Of a stretch of DNA of 64,000 nt, positions 43,925-52,605 are shown piece by piece. Origin of the DNA: JAYODW01 sp038116745 (lineage in GTDB: Bacteria > Pseudomonadota > Gammaproteobacteria > Ga0077536); NCBI GenBank assembly GCA_038116745.1, contig JAYODW010000030.1:1-64000 (forward strand). Reading direction: 5' to 3'. The notes beneath the pieces were generated by a model that worked only from the letters and a program-made list of their open reading frames with translations, was not told the DNA's origin and made no database searches. A program made the translations under genes and the position numbers. Positions within the stretch are counted from its first letter, which is position 1. Every line of letters starts with the position of its first letter.

Positions 43925-44205
43925 ACTGGACGGCCGAGTCTGAACGCTGGCTCCGCGATATCTACGACTACATCGCCGTAGAAAATCCCATTGCTGCAGC
44001 CGAAGTTGTGGATGGAATCTACAACCAGGCCCAACACTTAGCTCGCTTCCCAGAGATGGGGCATCGGTACGCCGTTATCGATCAGGAAGTCCGTATTCTT
44101 CTGTATGGCCACTATCGGATCGCGTACGCGGTGAGATCGCACAGTGAAATCGACATCCTGGGTGTGTTCCACGGCGCCCTGGACATCGACCGCTACCTTC
44201 TCTAA
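43912..44205 (+). CDS. RelE/ParE-family toxin
   Basis: 97 aa, GTG start overlapping the antitoxin. Fits ParE: NWTAESERWLRDIYDYIAVENPIAAAEVVDGI (two N-terminal helices), HLARFPEMGHRY, then the beta-strand block VRILLYGHYRIAYAVRSHSEIDILGVFHGALDI. ParE toxins poison DNA gyrase while related RelE toxins cut mRNA; the long N-terminal helices favour ParE. Forms a two-gene unit with the antitoxin. Confidence 0.85.
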   Translation: MARLNWTAESERWLRDIYDYIAVENPIAAAEVVDGIYNQAQHLARFPEMGHRYAVIDQEVRILLYGHYRIAYAVRSHSEIDILGVFHGALDIDRYLL

Positions 44206-44574
44206 AGCGAGATCCAACCAGTCGATGGAGCAGCAGCCTGGCGGCAGATAACCTGCGCAAACACGACCGTTTCTCCCATGTCAGACCTATCCGCGTGCGC
44301 CGACCCAAGCGCATTCGCAGTTGCTCCGTTTTGCAGGACGAATGGCCTGCCAGTTCGGCTGCTCCACAACGGGCGCCCTTACCTGCTCGGACCTGCCCGG
44401 CGCCGCCACCGACCGTCGAAAGACAGGGCAGGCCGGAACTCAGTCTGGTGCCGCACCCTGCGACAGCAAGCCTTGAGTTCACTCCGAGACAAGCTTCGGT
44501 TCACCGGCAGACAAGCCCTCCAGAACTGCAGGTCATAGCCTGTAGCGGCGCTGTTTATCCGTGGAGGGCTCTGC
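44206..44574. other. Intergenic region upstream of CYP153
   Basis: 369 bp with no convincing gene. Contains the second copy of the imperfect repeat (44470-44495) and the Shine-Dalgarno GGAGGG at 44563-44568 for CYP153. Presumably holds the CYP153 operon promoter; I see no strong sigma-70 match. Confidence 0.5.
44470..44495 (+). repeat. Imperfect direct repeat, copy 2 (partner 43349-43374)
   Basis: GCCTTGAGTTCACTCCGAGA then CAAG; see partner. Located about 105 bp upstream of the CYP153 start. Confidence 0.55.
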
Positions 44575-45840
44575 ATGAGCACCGTACGCCCCGCACCCGA
44601 CCCCTACGCCATGCCGCTCGAGGCGATCGACATGAGCGATCCCGATCTGTTTCAGCACAACCAGATGATGCCGTTTTTCAAACGCCTGCGGACCGAGGCG
44701 CCGGTGCACTTCTCACCCGGCTCGGACTACGGCCCGTTCTGGTCGGTTACCCGCTACGACGACATCATGGCCGTGGATACCAATCATCAGGTGTTCTCCT
44801 CGGACCATGCGCGAGGCGGCCACATCCTCGGCTATGAAATGTTCTTCATCGAGGACGAAGACTTCCAGCTGCCCATGTTCATCGCCATGGACCAGCCGCG
44901 TCACGACGTCACGCGCAAGACCGTCAGCCCCGCGGTTGGCGCGGAGAATCTGCGCCACATGGAAAGCGCCATCCGCGCCAGCTGCGTCGATATTCTCGAG
45001 CAGCTGCCGGTGGGTGAAACCTTCAACTGGGTCGATCGTTTTTCCATTGAGCTCACGACCCGGACGCTGGCCACGCTGTTCGACTTTCCTTTCGAGGATC
45101 GGCGCATGCTCACTCGCTGGTCGGATATTTCGGTGTCCGTACCCGGCAGCGGTATCGTCGACAGCTGGGAGTCACGGCGCCGCGAGCTCGAGGAGATGGG
45201 CGATTACTTCGCGCGCCTGTGGCAGGAGAGAACGCACAACACCGAAGGTTATGACCTGGTCTCGATGCTGGCGACGGGCGCGGAAACGCGCGGCATGAGC
45301 CGGGCCGAATTCATGGGCAATGTGCTGCTGCTGATCGTCGGCGGCAACGACACCACGCGCAACACCCTGAGCGGCAGCGTGCTCGCGCTGAACGACTTTC
45401 CCGATGAATACGAGAAACTGCGGCGCAACCCGGGCCTCATCACGAGCTTCGTGCCGGAAGCCATCCGCTGGCAGACACCGCTGGCCCACATGCGGCGCAC
45501 GGCGCTCGAAGACGCTGAGCTCGGGGGACAGCAGATCCGCGCCGGCGACAAGGTCGTGATGTGGTACCTGTCCGGCAACCGGGACGAGCGCGCGATCGAA
45601 CGCCCGGATCAGTTCATCGTCGATCGCAGACGACCCCGCAACCACCTGTCTTTTGGCTTCGGGATCCACCGCTGCGTCGGCAACCGCCTGGCCGAGCTGC
45701 AGCTGCGCATCGCGTGGGAGGAGATCCTGAAGCGCTTCCGCACGGTCGAGGTGGTGGGTGAGCCGGTGCGCGTGCGCTCCAACATCATCATGGGATTTTC
45801 CGAACTGCCGGTCAGGCTCGAGCCGTGGGCCGCAGCATGA
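44575..45840 (+). CDS. Cytochrome P450, CYP153-type alkane/fatty-acid omega-hydroxylase
   Basis: 421 aa, ATG at 44575 with GGAGGG six bases upstream. CYP153 enzymes hydroxylate the terminal carbon of medium-chain alkanes or fatty acids using electrons from a ferredoxin. Family signatures seen: YGPFWSVTRYDDIM, FIAMDQPRHDVTRKTVSP, FSIELTTRTLATLFDFPFEDRR, the I-helix LLLIVGGNDTTRNTLSG, ExxR (EAIRWQTPLAHMRRTALED), GDKVVMWYLSGNRDE, and heme-binding FGFGIHRCVGNRLAE with Cys near 367. Sequence follows CYP153A closely throughout. Followed 31 bp later by its likely ferredoxin; no ferredoxin reductase is in the window. Confidence 0.95.
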   Translation: MSTVRPAPDPYAMPLEAIDMSDPDLFQHNQMMPFFKRLRTEAPVHFSPGSDYGPFWSVTRYDDIMAVDTNHQVFSSDHARGGHILGYEMFFIEDEDFQLPMFIAMDQPRHDVTRKTVSPAVGAENLRHMESAIRASCVDILEQLPVGETFNWVDRFSIELTTRTLATLFDFPFEDRRMLTRWSDISVSVPGSGIVDSWESRRRELEEMGDYFARLWQERTHNTEGYDLVSMLATGAETRGMSRAEFMGNVLLLIVGGNDTTRNTLSGSVLALNDFPDEYEKLRRNPGLITSFVPEAIRWQTPLAHMRRTALEDAELGGQQIRAGDKVVMWYLSGNRDERAIERPDQFIVDRRRPRNHLSFGFGIHRCVGNRLAELQLRIAWEEILKRFRTVEVVGEPVRVRSNIIMGFSELPVRLEPWAAA

Positions 45841-45871
45841 GCCGTCCACAGCGCGCGACAGGAGCCAGCAC

Positions 45872-46195
45872 ATGACCCGCATCGTTTTCATTGAGTACGA
45901 CGGCACGCAGCATGAGGTCGAGGTGGAGCCCGGTACCAGCCTCATGTCGGCGGCGGTTGAGAATGATGTGCCAGGGATCGACGGCGACTGCGGCGGTAAC
46001 TGCGCCTGCGCGACCTGTCACCTGTACATCGACGCGTCCTGGCGCGACCACGTGGGTCCGCCTGCATCGGATACCGAGCGCGACATGATTGGCTTTGCCG
46101 ATGGTGCTACCGAATCCAGCAGGCTTGGCTGCCAGGTCGCCGTGACACCCGCGATGGACGGGATGGTCGTGCGCCTGCCGCTCGGCCAGCACTGA
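45872..46195 (+). CDS. [2Fe-2S] ferredoxin, redox partner of CYP153
   Basis: 107 aa, ATG at 45872 with AGGAG nearby. Vertebrate/putidaredoxin-type ferredoxin: the cluster ligands fit C-x5-C-x2-C (within DCGGNCACATC) and a later Cys in RLGCQVAV. An extra cysteine sits inside the loop. Supplies single electrons to the P450 encoded just upstream. A ferredoxin reductase must be encoded elsewhere. Confidence 0.92.
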   Translation: MTRIVFIEYDGTQHEVEVEPGTSLMSAAVENDVPGIDGDCGGNCACATCHLYIDASWRDHVGPPASDTERDMIGFADGATESSRLGCQVAVTPAMDGMVVRLPLGQH

Positions 46196-46304
46196 AGCGC
46201 TGAGCTAAGCGCCCATAGAGCAGCTACCCTGCGCGGTAGCTGCCCGGCACCGGCGCAAAACGCAGACCGGACACAACCGACCATGCAGTCGAGGTAACTC
46301 TGCC

Positions 46305-47264
46305 ATGACCTCCAAAGAAACGCCGTCGGGCGCCGACCTGGCACCCGACACACGCTTCAGCACGCTGACCCTGACCCGCGATGCGGTCAACAGCCGGGTC
46401 GCGCGGATCACGTTCAACCGTCCGCAGCGGCTGAACGCCATCACTGACGAGACGCCGGGCGAGATCCGCACGGCAGTAGCCCTGGCCAATGCCGACGACA
46501 GTATTCACGTCATTGTGCTGCAGGGCGCCGGCGCCGCGTTCTGCGCCGGTTACGACATCGGCCTGTTCGGCGAGGCGGATGCGGACCACCCCTGCAAGCA
46601 GGAGCAAGAGCCCTGGGACCCGATGCTCGACTACCGCGCCATGCGGCGCTACACCGATGACTACATGGCGCTGTGGCATTCAGCCAAGCCGACCATTGCC
46701 CGGGTGCACAAATACGCTATTGCCGGGGGATCCGACATCGCGCTGTGCTGCGATCAGGTCGTCATGACCGAGGACGCCCGGATCGGCTACATGCCGACCC
46801 GGGTCTGGGGCTGCCCGACGACCGCGCACTGGACCTATCGCCTGGGACCGGAGCGCGCCAAGCGCCTGCTGCTGACCGGCGACCTGATCGATGGCCGCAC
46901 TGCCTGCAGCTGGGGTCTGGTCAGCGAAGCGGTGCCCACCAGCGACCTCGACCGCGCGGTCGACACGCTGGCTGCGCGCATGACGGGGGTGCCGCGCGGC
47001 ATGCTGCAGATGCAGAAGATGATCGTGAATGAAGCGGTGGAACGCATGGGCCTGCTCGCCAGCCAGACCCTCGCCACGGTCTTCGACGGCATCACGCGGC
47101 ATAACCCGGAGGGCCTGTGGTTCCGCCGCCATGCGCAGGCCCACGGCTTCAAGGACGCGGTCGCCTGGCGCGATTCGGGCCGCCCTATCCCGCAGGGCGA
47201 CGAGGCGCGCGCGCTGATCGCCGAGCTGGACGCGCTGATTGCCGAAAGGAGTAACACACCATGA
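46305..47264 (+). CDS. Crotonase-superfamily protein (enoyl-CoA hydratase/isomerase-like) 1
   Basis: 319 aa. Crotonase fold with the oxyanion-hole segments AFCAGYDIGLF and YAIAGGSDIALCCD. The canonical catalytic glutamates of enoyl-CoA hydratase are not conserved: the first is Asp (GGSDIAL) and the second site reads IGYMPTRVWG with no Glu. It is therefore a crotonase relative acting on an acyl-CoA, but not safely a hydratase. Has a roughly 20-residue polar N-terminal lead and an extra C-terminal helical part (HNPEGLWFRRHA). Its end overlaps the next gene by ATGA, so the two are co-translated. Confidence 0.82.
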   Translation: MTSKETPSGADLAPDTRFSTLTLTRDAVNSRVARITFNRPQRLNAITDETPGEIRTAVALANADDSIHVIVLQGAGAAFCAGYDIGLFGEADADHPCKQEQEPWDPMLDYRAMRRYTDDYMALWHSAKPTIARVHKYAIAGGSDIALCCDQVVMTEDARIGYMPTRVWGCPTTAHWTYRLGPERAKRLLLTGDLIDGRTACSWGLVSEAVPTSDLDRAVDTLAARMTGVPRGMLQMQKMIVNEAVERMGLLASQTLATVFDGITRHNPEGLWFRRHAQAHGFKDAVAWRDSGRPIPQGDEARALIAELDALIAERSNTP

Positions 47265-48058
47265 CCGTACGGATAGAAAAGAACGGACCGGTGACCACGG
47301 TCATCAACAGCCGGCCCGAGGTGCGTAACGCGGTGAATTTTGCAACGGCGGACGCGCTGGCCGCGGCCTTTCTCGCCTTCGAGGCCGATGAAGAGGCACG
47401 GGTGGCAGTCTTCTGGGGCGAGGGCGGCGCGTTCTGCGGTGGCTGGGACCTCAAGGCGGCGAGCGAGCTCGCCGGTGACGACAATCCGCTCGGGGCGCTC
47501 GACTTCGGCACGGACGGCGCAGTTCCGCGTGGACCGATGGGCCCGACCCGCCTGCAGCTGAGCAAGCCCGTGATTGCAGCAGTCGCCGGCCCGGCGGTAG
47601 CCGGGGGCTTCGAGCTGGCGCTGTGGTGCGATCTGCGCGTGATGGAGGAAAGCGCCTACTTCGGGGTCTATTGCCGACGCTGGGGCGTGCCCTTGATCGA
47701 CGGCGGCACGGTGCGCCTGCCGCGTCTGGTCGGCCGCGGTCGTGCGCTGGATCTGATCCTGACCGGGCGCAAATTGCCTGCTGCTGAAGCGCTGCAGATA
47801 GGCGCCTGCGACCGCGTGGTTGCGGACGGCGAGTCGCGGCGGGCAGCCGAAGCGCTGGCCGCAGAGATCGCGCGCTTCCCGCAGGGCTGCCTGCGCGCCG
47901 ACCGCGCGTCGGTCTACGCTCAGGAAGGCCTGTCCGAGCTGGACGGTCTGCGCTCGGAGTGGGCGATCAGCGCCAGGATGGTTGCCGCCGAAGGCGTGGC
48001 CGGGGCGCAGCGCTTTGCCGACGGCAAAGGGCGTCACGGGAATTTTGAAGACATCTGA
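47261..48058 (+). CDS. Crotonase-superfamily protein (enoyl-CoA hydratase/isomerase-like) 2
   Basis: 265 aa, ATG inside a 4-base ATGA overlap with the previous gene. Crotonase fold: AFCGGWDLKAA and AVAGGFELALWCDLRV. The first catalytic Glu is kept (GGFELA), while the second position reads YFGVYCRRWGVP, a variant seen in crotonases of uncertain function. Probably works together with the previous protein on the same CoA ester, possibly as a complex. Confidence 0.82.
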   Translation: MTVRIEKNGPVTTVINSRPEVRNAVNFATADALAAAFLAFEADEEARVAVFWGEGGAFCGGWDLKAASELAGDDNPLGALDFGTDGAVPRGPMGPTRLQLSKPVIAAVAGPAVAGGFELALWCDLRVMEESAYFGVYCRRWGVPLIDGGTVRLPRLVGRGRALDLILTGRKLPAAEALQIGACDRVVADGESRRAAEALAAEIARFPQGCLRADRASVYAQEGLSELDGLRSEWAISARMVAAEGVAGAQRFADGKGRHGNFEDI

Positions 48059-48090
48059 GGGAGGTCTGCGGCACGCGGGCCCACCTCATC

Positions 48091-48498
48091 TCACGGCGGC
48101 CCTTCGCGCTCCCAGCTCAGGATCCGCTGCGCGCCATCAGCCCGGCGCGGCGGGCGCAGGACCAGGCGATTACCTTTCAGTTCGACCTCGCGAACCTCGT
48201 CTCCACCGATACGCTCGCGCAGCGCCGCGGCATCGACCCGCGTGATGAGGCGGCCGTCCTCGATGCGGAAGTTGCCGCAGTAGGACGCATAGGCGCGCTC
48301 CTCTCCTGGCGGCAACTGCGGGCGCCCGTCGCACAGCACCGCCATCATGCGGCCGTCGGCGTTCAGTACCAGGCGCCCCATGGGCTGCGGCCCGTAGGGC
48401 GGCGGCAGTTTGCCCCCCGCCTCATCCTCGGCGACGGCTCTCACCAGCCGCCAGCTGCCAAGCAGCTGCGCCGTGTCGAAAAACGTCGGCTCATTCAC
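48091..48498 (-). CDS. Lipocalin-like protein
   Basis: 135 aa from the GTG at 48498, which has GGAGG nine bases upstream; the frame remains open much further upstream but that part is Arg/Ser-rich noise and would overlap the crotonase start region. The sequence LLGSWRLVRAVAEDEAG, then PMGRLVLNADGRMMAVL, ASYCGNFRIEDGRLITRVD and LVLRPPR matches the lipocalin-like small beta-barrel family found in bacteria (lipocalin_5 type). Probably binds a small hydrophobic molecule; no signal peptide, so cytoplasmic. Confidence 0.7.
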   Translation of the reverse strand: MNEPTFFDTAQLLGSWRLVRAVAEDEAGGKLPPPYGPQPMGRLVLNADGRMMAVLCDGRPQLPPGEERAYASYCGNFRIEDGRLITRVDAAALRERIGGDEVREVELKGNRLVLRPPRRADGAQRILSWEREGPP

Positions 48499-48507
48499 AC
48501 GCAGGTA

Positions 48508-48512
48508 CCTCC
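48508..48512 (-). promoter_or_regulatory. Shine-Dalgarno deciding the lipocalin-like start
   Basis: GGAGG on the minus strand, nine bases before the GTG at 48498. It favours this short form over the longer open frame. Confidence 0.6.
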
Positions 48513-48748
48513 AGAAAAAAACATGGCGCCGACGCTTAGCCCGGCGTCCGGCCGTTGCTCCGCGCCGGTGTCGTTGAACAACGCGCCGCGCTCGGTCGCA
48601 GACGGTCCAAAGGTAAAGCTGCTTGAGCGCGTCCCGCAGTGCGCGCCGGCTTGCGCTGCATCCCGCCCCCGAGCAGGATACTGACCGGCTGCGGTACCCC
48701 CCGCTATCGCCGCAGCTCCCCCCCAGTGCCACCAAGGAGGCCCCGGCT

Positions 48749-49522
48749 ATGAGCGCGTCGTTCCACGACTTCGAGCAACTCGAGTACACCGTCAGCAACG
48801 GCATCGCGACTCTCAGACTGGACCGCGCCGCGGCGCTGAATTCTTTCACCACGCAGCTTTACCGGGAAGTCAAAAACGGCGTGCGGCTGGCGGCGGCCGA
48901 CCCCGAGGTCGACATCATCGTTATCACCGGCACCGGCCGCGCGTTTGCGACCGGCGGCGATCTCAGCGAGACCCTGGCACGGATGGAAGATCCCAACCCA
49001 CTCGCCCTGCACGCCTACGACGACAACATGCCGTTCGAAACGATCAAACACTGCGGCAAGACCACGATCGCAGCCGTCAACGGGATCTGCGTCGCCGGGG
49101 GGCTCGGCATCGCCTCGGTGTGCGACCTGCAGCTGGCCGTACGCAGCGCGCGTTTCGGCATTCCCGAAGCGCGCATCGGCATGGCGAGCTCCATGCTGCC
49201 GAGCCTGCTGCTGCCAAAAATCAGCCTGGCCAAACTCAAATACCTGCTCTACAGCGGCACCATGATCGGCGCCGAGGAAGCCGAGCGCATCGGGCTCATT
49301 ACCGAGGTCGTGGACGACGACGCCCTGCCGGAGCGCACGCGCACACTTATCGCCGAAATTCGCAGGACCTCGCCGAATGCCCGACGCCTGTACGCTGAAT
49401 ATCTCAACCGCATGTTGCCAACCGCGTCCAACGCCGATCTCTACCGCTCACTGATCACCGATGAATGCCGTGAGGGCTTACGGGCGTTTGCCGACAAACG
49501 CGCGCCGGATTACGAGCGCTGA
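48749..49522 (+). CDS. Crotonase-superfamily protein (enoyl-CoA hydratase/isomerase-like) 3
   Basis: 257 aa from the ATG at 48749, with a perfect AGGAGG at 48735-48740. Crotonase fold: AFATGGDLSETL and CVAGGLGIASVCDLQLA. Here the second catalytic Glu is kept (FGIPEARIGM) but the first is replaced by Gly (GGLGIAS), the opposite pattern of crotonase 2. Acts on a CoA ester; exact reaction uncertain. It is separated from crotonases 1-2 by the lipocalin-like gene on the other strand. Confidence 0.82.
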   Translation: MSASFHDFEQLEYTVSNGIATLRLDRAAALNSFTTQLYREVKNGVRLAAADPEVDIIVITGTGRAFATGGDLSETLARMEDPNPLALHAYDDNMPFETIKHCGKTTIAAVNGICVAGGLGIASVCDLQLAVRSARFGIPEARIGMASSMLPSLLLPKISLAKLKYLLYSGTMIGAEEAERIGLITEVVDDDALPERTRTLIAEIRRTSPNARRLYAEYLNRMLPTASNADLYRSLITDECREGLRAFADKRAPDYER

Positions 49523-49546
49523 GCGCTGCACTATGCAGACGCGACC

Positions 49547-49566
49547 CTGTCCGCGAATGCGGACAG
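49547..49566. terminator. Perfect 8-bp hairpin between convergent genes
   Basis: CTGTCCGC-GAAT-GCGGACAG: eight-base perfect stem with four-base loop, 24 bp after the stop of crotonase 3 and about 60 bp after the stop of the permease on the other strand. No T-run on either side, so it would be a bidirectional hairpin with imperfect terminator features. Confidence 0.5.
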
Positions 49567-49625
49567 AGCAAAGCTGACTGAGCAGAATCGCCGGATCTTT
49601 GAAACCGACGCCCGCCGACTGCGCC

Positions 49626-51368
49626 TCAGTCCTCCGCCGCTTCCGGCCCGACCCTGAGCAGCAACACATCGGTGTCGTGAAACTGCTGATGCCGCACTGC
49701 TGACGCCTGGTGGCGCAGCAGCCGCAGCGAGAACTCGTCCTCGTCAGGGGTCTGTGCTTCCTGATGGCCGAGCACGCTGAGCTGGTCCTCGATGTTCACC
49801 GCGTCCGAGCAGACCGTGAATTCCAGGTCAACGGCCGGCCCGTCGGCGCGCGCCACAATCAGCAGCTGGCGCTCGCTCGCATCGGCTGCGTGGCCAGGCG
49901 CCATCAGCAGGACCTGCAGGGCTTCCTCACCGACCCCGCGCAGGCGATCGGTCAGCACCGGATCCCAACGCCGGCGTTCGGCAAACTCGACCAGGAAAGC
50001 GTCGATCTCAGGCTGCGCATCCGCTCGCAGCCGGGTCATCAGGCGCCGCGGCCTCGGGCTCGTCACCCGCACGAAAGCCGTCAGCAGCATGACCAGGATC
50101 CCGCCGACGGTCACCCCGTTGCTGAACAGCACGCCCCAGGTTCCCTGGTCCGATACCAGCTCCTGGAACAGCCAGCCGAAATGCACCGCAGTGCCGGTCC
50201 AGAACGAGAAGCCGACGATCACGCCGGTGCGGTAATCAAGGCCTTCGTCGATCAGGATCCTGAGGCCGGTGACAAAAAGCATGGCCAGCAGCACAACCAG
50301 GTACGCCCCGATCACCGGGCTGGGGATGGCCAGCACCGCCGCGACGACCTTGGGCAGCAGCGCAAACAGGAGAAAAAATGCGGCGACGGCGATCCCCACG
50401 CGACGGGACGCGATACCCGTGATCTGCGCCACCGAACTGCTCAGCGAATACGTGGAATTGGGCACCGTGCCGGCCAGCCCCGACAGCAGATTGCCGAGAC
50501 CGTCGGCATTGAGCGAGCCCTGGATGGCGCGGAAATCGATCGCCCGCGGCCGTCGCCAGGCGACACGCTGCATGGCGATGGTGTCGCCGATGGTGTCCAG
50601 TGCGCCCACGAAGGTGACCATGATAAACGCCGGCAGCAGCGCCCAGAACTCTGCCCCGAAACTCAGATCAAACCCGGGGTAGATCAGATCCGGCCAGCCG
50701 AACCAGTTGGCCTCGGCGACCCGCGAGGTGTCATACATGCCGAACCAGACGCCGCCGATAATGCTGCCGATGGTGAGCGCAATGACCGGTGCCCACAGGC
50801 GCCACTGGCCAACACCGCGGACGGCAAGCAGGACGAGGATCAACAGCGTGATCCCGGCCGTCACCGGCGCGGCTTCCGTGGGCGTGCCCTCGGGAACGGT
50901 GTGCAGCATCTTCTTGATCATCGGACCGATGGTGATCGGCAGGAGCATTAGCACGGTGCCAGCGACCGTAGGCGTGAACAGGTTGCGGAAGAACGACAGG
51001 CGCGCGGAGAGCGCGAACTGAAACAGCGCGGAGATCACGATCAGCGGCGCCATCAGACTTGGGCCACCCTGCTGCAGCGCCGGCACGCAGACCACCAGAA
51101 ACGACGAGGTGCTGCCCATCAGCAGGATATAGCCGGCGCCGAAGCGCCCCACCTTGACGACCTGGATAAAAGTGCTGAAGGCGCTGATCACCAGCGCGGC
51201 GAATACCGCGGAGGACAGATAAGCCTCGCTCTGACCACCGAGGCGAATCATCATGGTTGGCACAATGATGATTCCGCAGATAGCCAGCAGCGCGTACTGC
51301 ATACCGAGCGCGAGGGTCAGCGGCAGCGGCGGCACCTCATGCGGCTCGTAGCGGATCTCTGATGCCAT
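49626..51368 (-). CDS. NCS2-family nucleobase (uracil/xanthine) permease with cytosolic C-terminal domain
   Basis: 580 aa from the ATG at 51368 (GGAG seven bases upstream); the frame stays open upstream but overlaps the acyl-CoA dehydrogenase and is shadow sequence. Inner-membrane symporter with the NCS2 layout: LALGMQYALLAICGIIIVP at the N-terminus, SSFLVVCVPAL, a TVAGTVLMLLPI helix, FVGALDTIGDTIAM with the signature region near NADGLGNLLSGLAGTVPNSTYS. After the last helix (about 440) comes about 140 residues resembling an RsbW-type ATP-binding fold (VGEEALQVLL, VNIEDQLSVLGHQE, SLRLLRHQASAVRHQQFHD). That extension is unusual for textbook NCS2 proteins. Substrate likely a purine or pyrimidine. 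Confidence 0.88.
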   Translation of the reverse strand: MASEIRYEPHEVPPLPLTLALGMQYALLAICGIIIVPTMMIRLGGQSEAYLSSAVFAALVISAFSTFIQVVKVGRFGAGYILLMGSTSSFLVVCVPALQQGGPSLMAPLIVISALFQFALSARLSFFRNLFTPTVAGTVLMLLPITIGPMIKKMLHTVPEGTPTEAAPVTAGITLLILVLLAVRGVGQWRLWAPVIALTIGSIIGGVWFGMYDTSRVAEANWFGWPDLIYPGFDLSFGAEFWALLPAFIMVTFVGALDTIGDTIAMQRVAWRRPRAIDFRAIQGSLNADGLGNLLSGLAGTVPNSTYSLSSSVAQITGIASRRVGIAVAAFFLLFALLPKVVAAVLAIPSPVIGAYLVVLLAMLFVTGLRILIDEGLDYRTGVIVGFSFWTGTAVHFGWLFQELVSDQGTWGVLFSNGVTVGGILVMLLTAFVRVTSPRPRRLMTRLRADAQPEIDAFLVEFAERRRWDPVLTDRLRGVGEEALQVLLMAPGHAADASERQLLIVARADGPAVDLEFTVCSDAVNIEDQLSVLGHQEAQTPDEDEFSLRLLRHQASAVRHQQFHDTDVLLLRVGPEAAED

Positions 51369-51462
51369 GACGGTCTCCGGGGCGTGGGGCTGAGATTGGG
51401 ATTGAGGTCGGAGGGCGCGAGCTGCCGGCCTCCGTTGGCAGCTTATGCGATACGCGCTCCCG

Positions 51463-52605
51463 CTACAGCCCCATCTGGCGCACCGCGAGGTCGCGCATGA
51501 TCTCGGCCGAGCCGCCGCCGATGGCCATGACCTTGGTTTCGCGGTAGATCCGCTCGACCGGGTTGCCGCGCAGGTAGCCCGCGCCGCCGAAAATCTGCAT
51601 GCCCTCGTTGGCGCAGAATTCGAGCGCCTCGGAGCAGAAGAACTTGGCCTTGCTGATCTCCGCCACCGGCATCTCGCCCTCATTGACGCACCAGCAGATC
51701 TGGTTGATCAGCGCTTCCATGGCGTCGATGCGGGACGACATGTCGGCAAGTTTGTGGCGGATCACCTGATGCTTGATCAGCGGCTTGCCGAAAGTCCTGC
51801 GCTCAGTGGCATAGGCAATGCTCTCAGCGAGCACACGGCGCGCCATTCCCAGCATCTGCGCGCTCATGAACAGCCGCTCATAGTTGAAGTTGTTCATGAT
51901 GGCGAGGAAGCCCTTGTCCTGCTCGCCCATGAGGTGACTCGCCGGCACGCGGCAGTCGTCGAAATACAGCGTCGCCGTATCAGAGGCCCACCAGCCCATC
52001 TTGCGTTCGATGGCGGTGCGCGAAAATCCTGGCGTGTCGGCCTCGACAAAGAAGAGCGAGATCCCGCCCAGACCGGCATCTCCGGTGCGTGCGCCGATGA
52101 CAAAGTAGCTTGCATACATGCCGCCGGTGATAAAGGTCTTCGAGCCGTTCAGCACGAACTCATCGCCGTCGCGCACGGCGCGCGTCTGCATGTTGGCGAC
52201 GTCCGAGCCACCTGACGGCTCGGTGATCCCCAGCGCGCCGCCCTTGCGTCCGGAGAGGATCGCAGGCAGCGCGCGGCGTTTGATGTCCTCATTGGCCAGG
52301 CTGGCCAGCGGGCCGACCATGATGCTGCGCGAACCGATGGCCGCAATGACGCCACCGATACCGCCGCGCCCGAGCTCTTCCGCGCTTGCGGCGCGCATGA
52401 AAGCGTCGTCAAAGCCAAGTCCGCCGTATTCCTCATCGATACCAAAACCGAACAGGCCGAGCCCGCAGGCCTTTTCGTGAAATTCCCACGGCACCTCGCC
52501 GGCCTCATCCCAGGCGTCGGCATTGGGCTCAATCTCCTCCCTGACCAGGCGCGCGACGGCGTCACGAAATGCGCGCCGCTCCTCGTTGTCGAATGGATTC
52601 TCCAC
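51463..52605 (-). CDS. Acyl-CoA dehydrogenase
   Basis: 380 aa FAD flavoprotein that removes hydrogens from the alpha-beta bond of acyl-CoAs, the first step of beta-oxidation. Motifs: GALGITEPSGGSDVANMQT (FAD/substrate binding), FVLNGSKTFITGG, MGWWASDTATLYFDDCRVP, RRTFGKPLIKHQVIRHKLADM, GMQIFGGAGYLRGNPVERIYRETKVMAIGGGSAEIMRD with the Tyr-Arg-Glu segment. Full length. Probably cooperates with the crotonases on products of the CYP153 pathway; electron-transfer flavoprotein is not in the window. Confidence 0.93.
   Translation of the reverse strand: MENPFDNEERRAFRDAVARLVREEIEPNADAWDEAGEVPWEFHEKACGLGLFGFGIDEEYGGLGFDDAFMRAASAEELGRGGIGGVIAAIGSRSIMVGPLASLANEDIKRRALPAILSGRKGGALGITEPSGGSDVANMQTRAVRDGDEFVLNGSKTFITGGMYASYFVIGARTGDAGLGGISLFFVEADTPGFSRTAIERKMGWWASDTATLYFDDCRVPASHLMGEQDKGFLAIMNNFNYERLFMSAQMLGMARRVLAESIAYATERRTFGKPLIKHQVIRHKLADMSSRIDAMEALINQICWCVNEGEMPVAEISKAKFFCSEALEFCANEGMQIFGGAGYLRGNPVERIYRETKVMAIGGGSAEIMRDLAVRQMGL

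Noticed and set aside
43330..44500. Integron attC-like sites around the toxin-antitoxin pair
   Set aside because: The GTTAGCC sequence near 43345 superficially looks like an integron core site, but it does not fit GTTRRRY and no paired complementary core exists at the far end.
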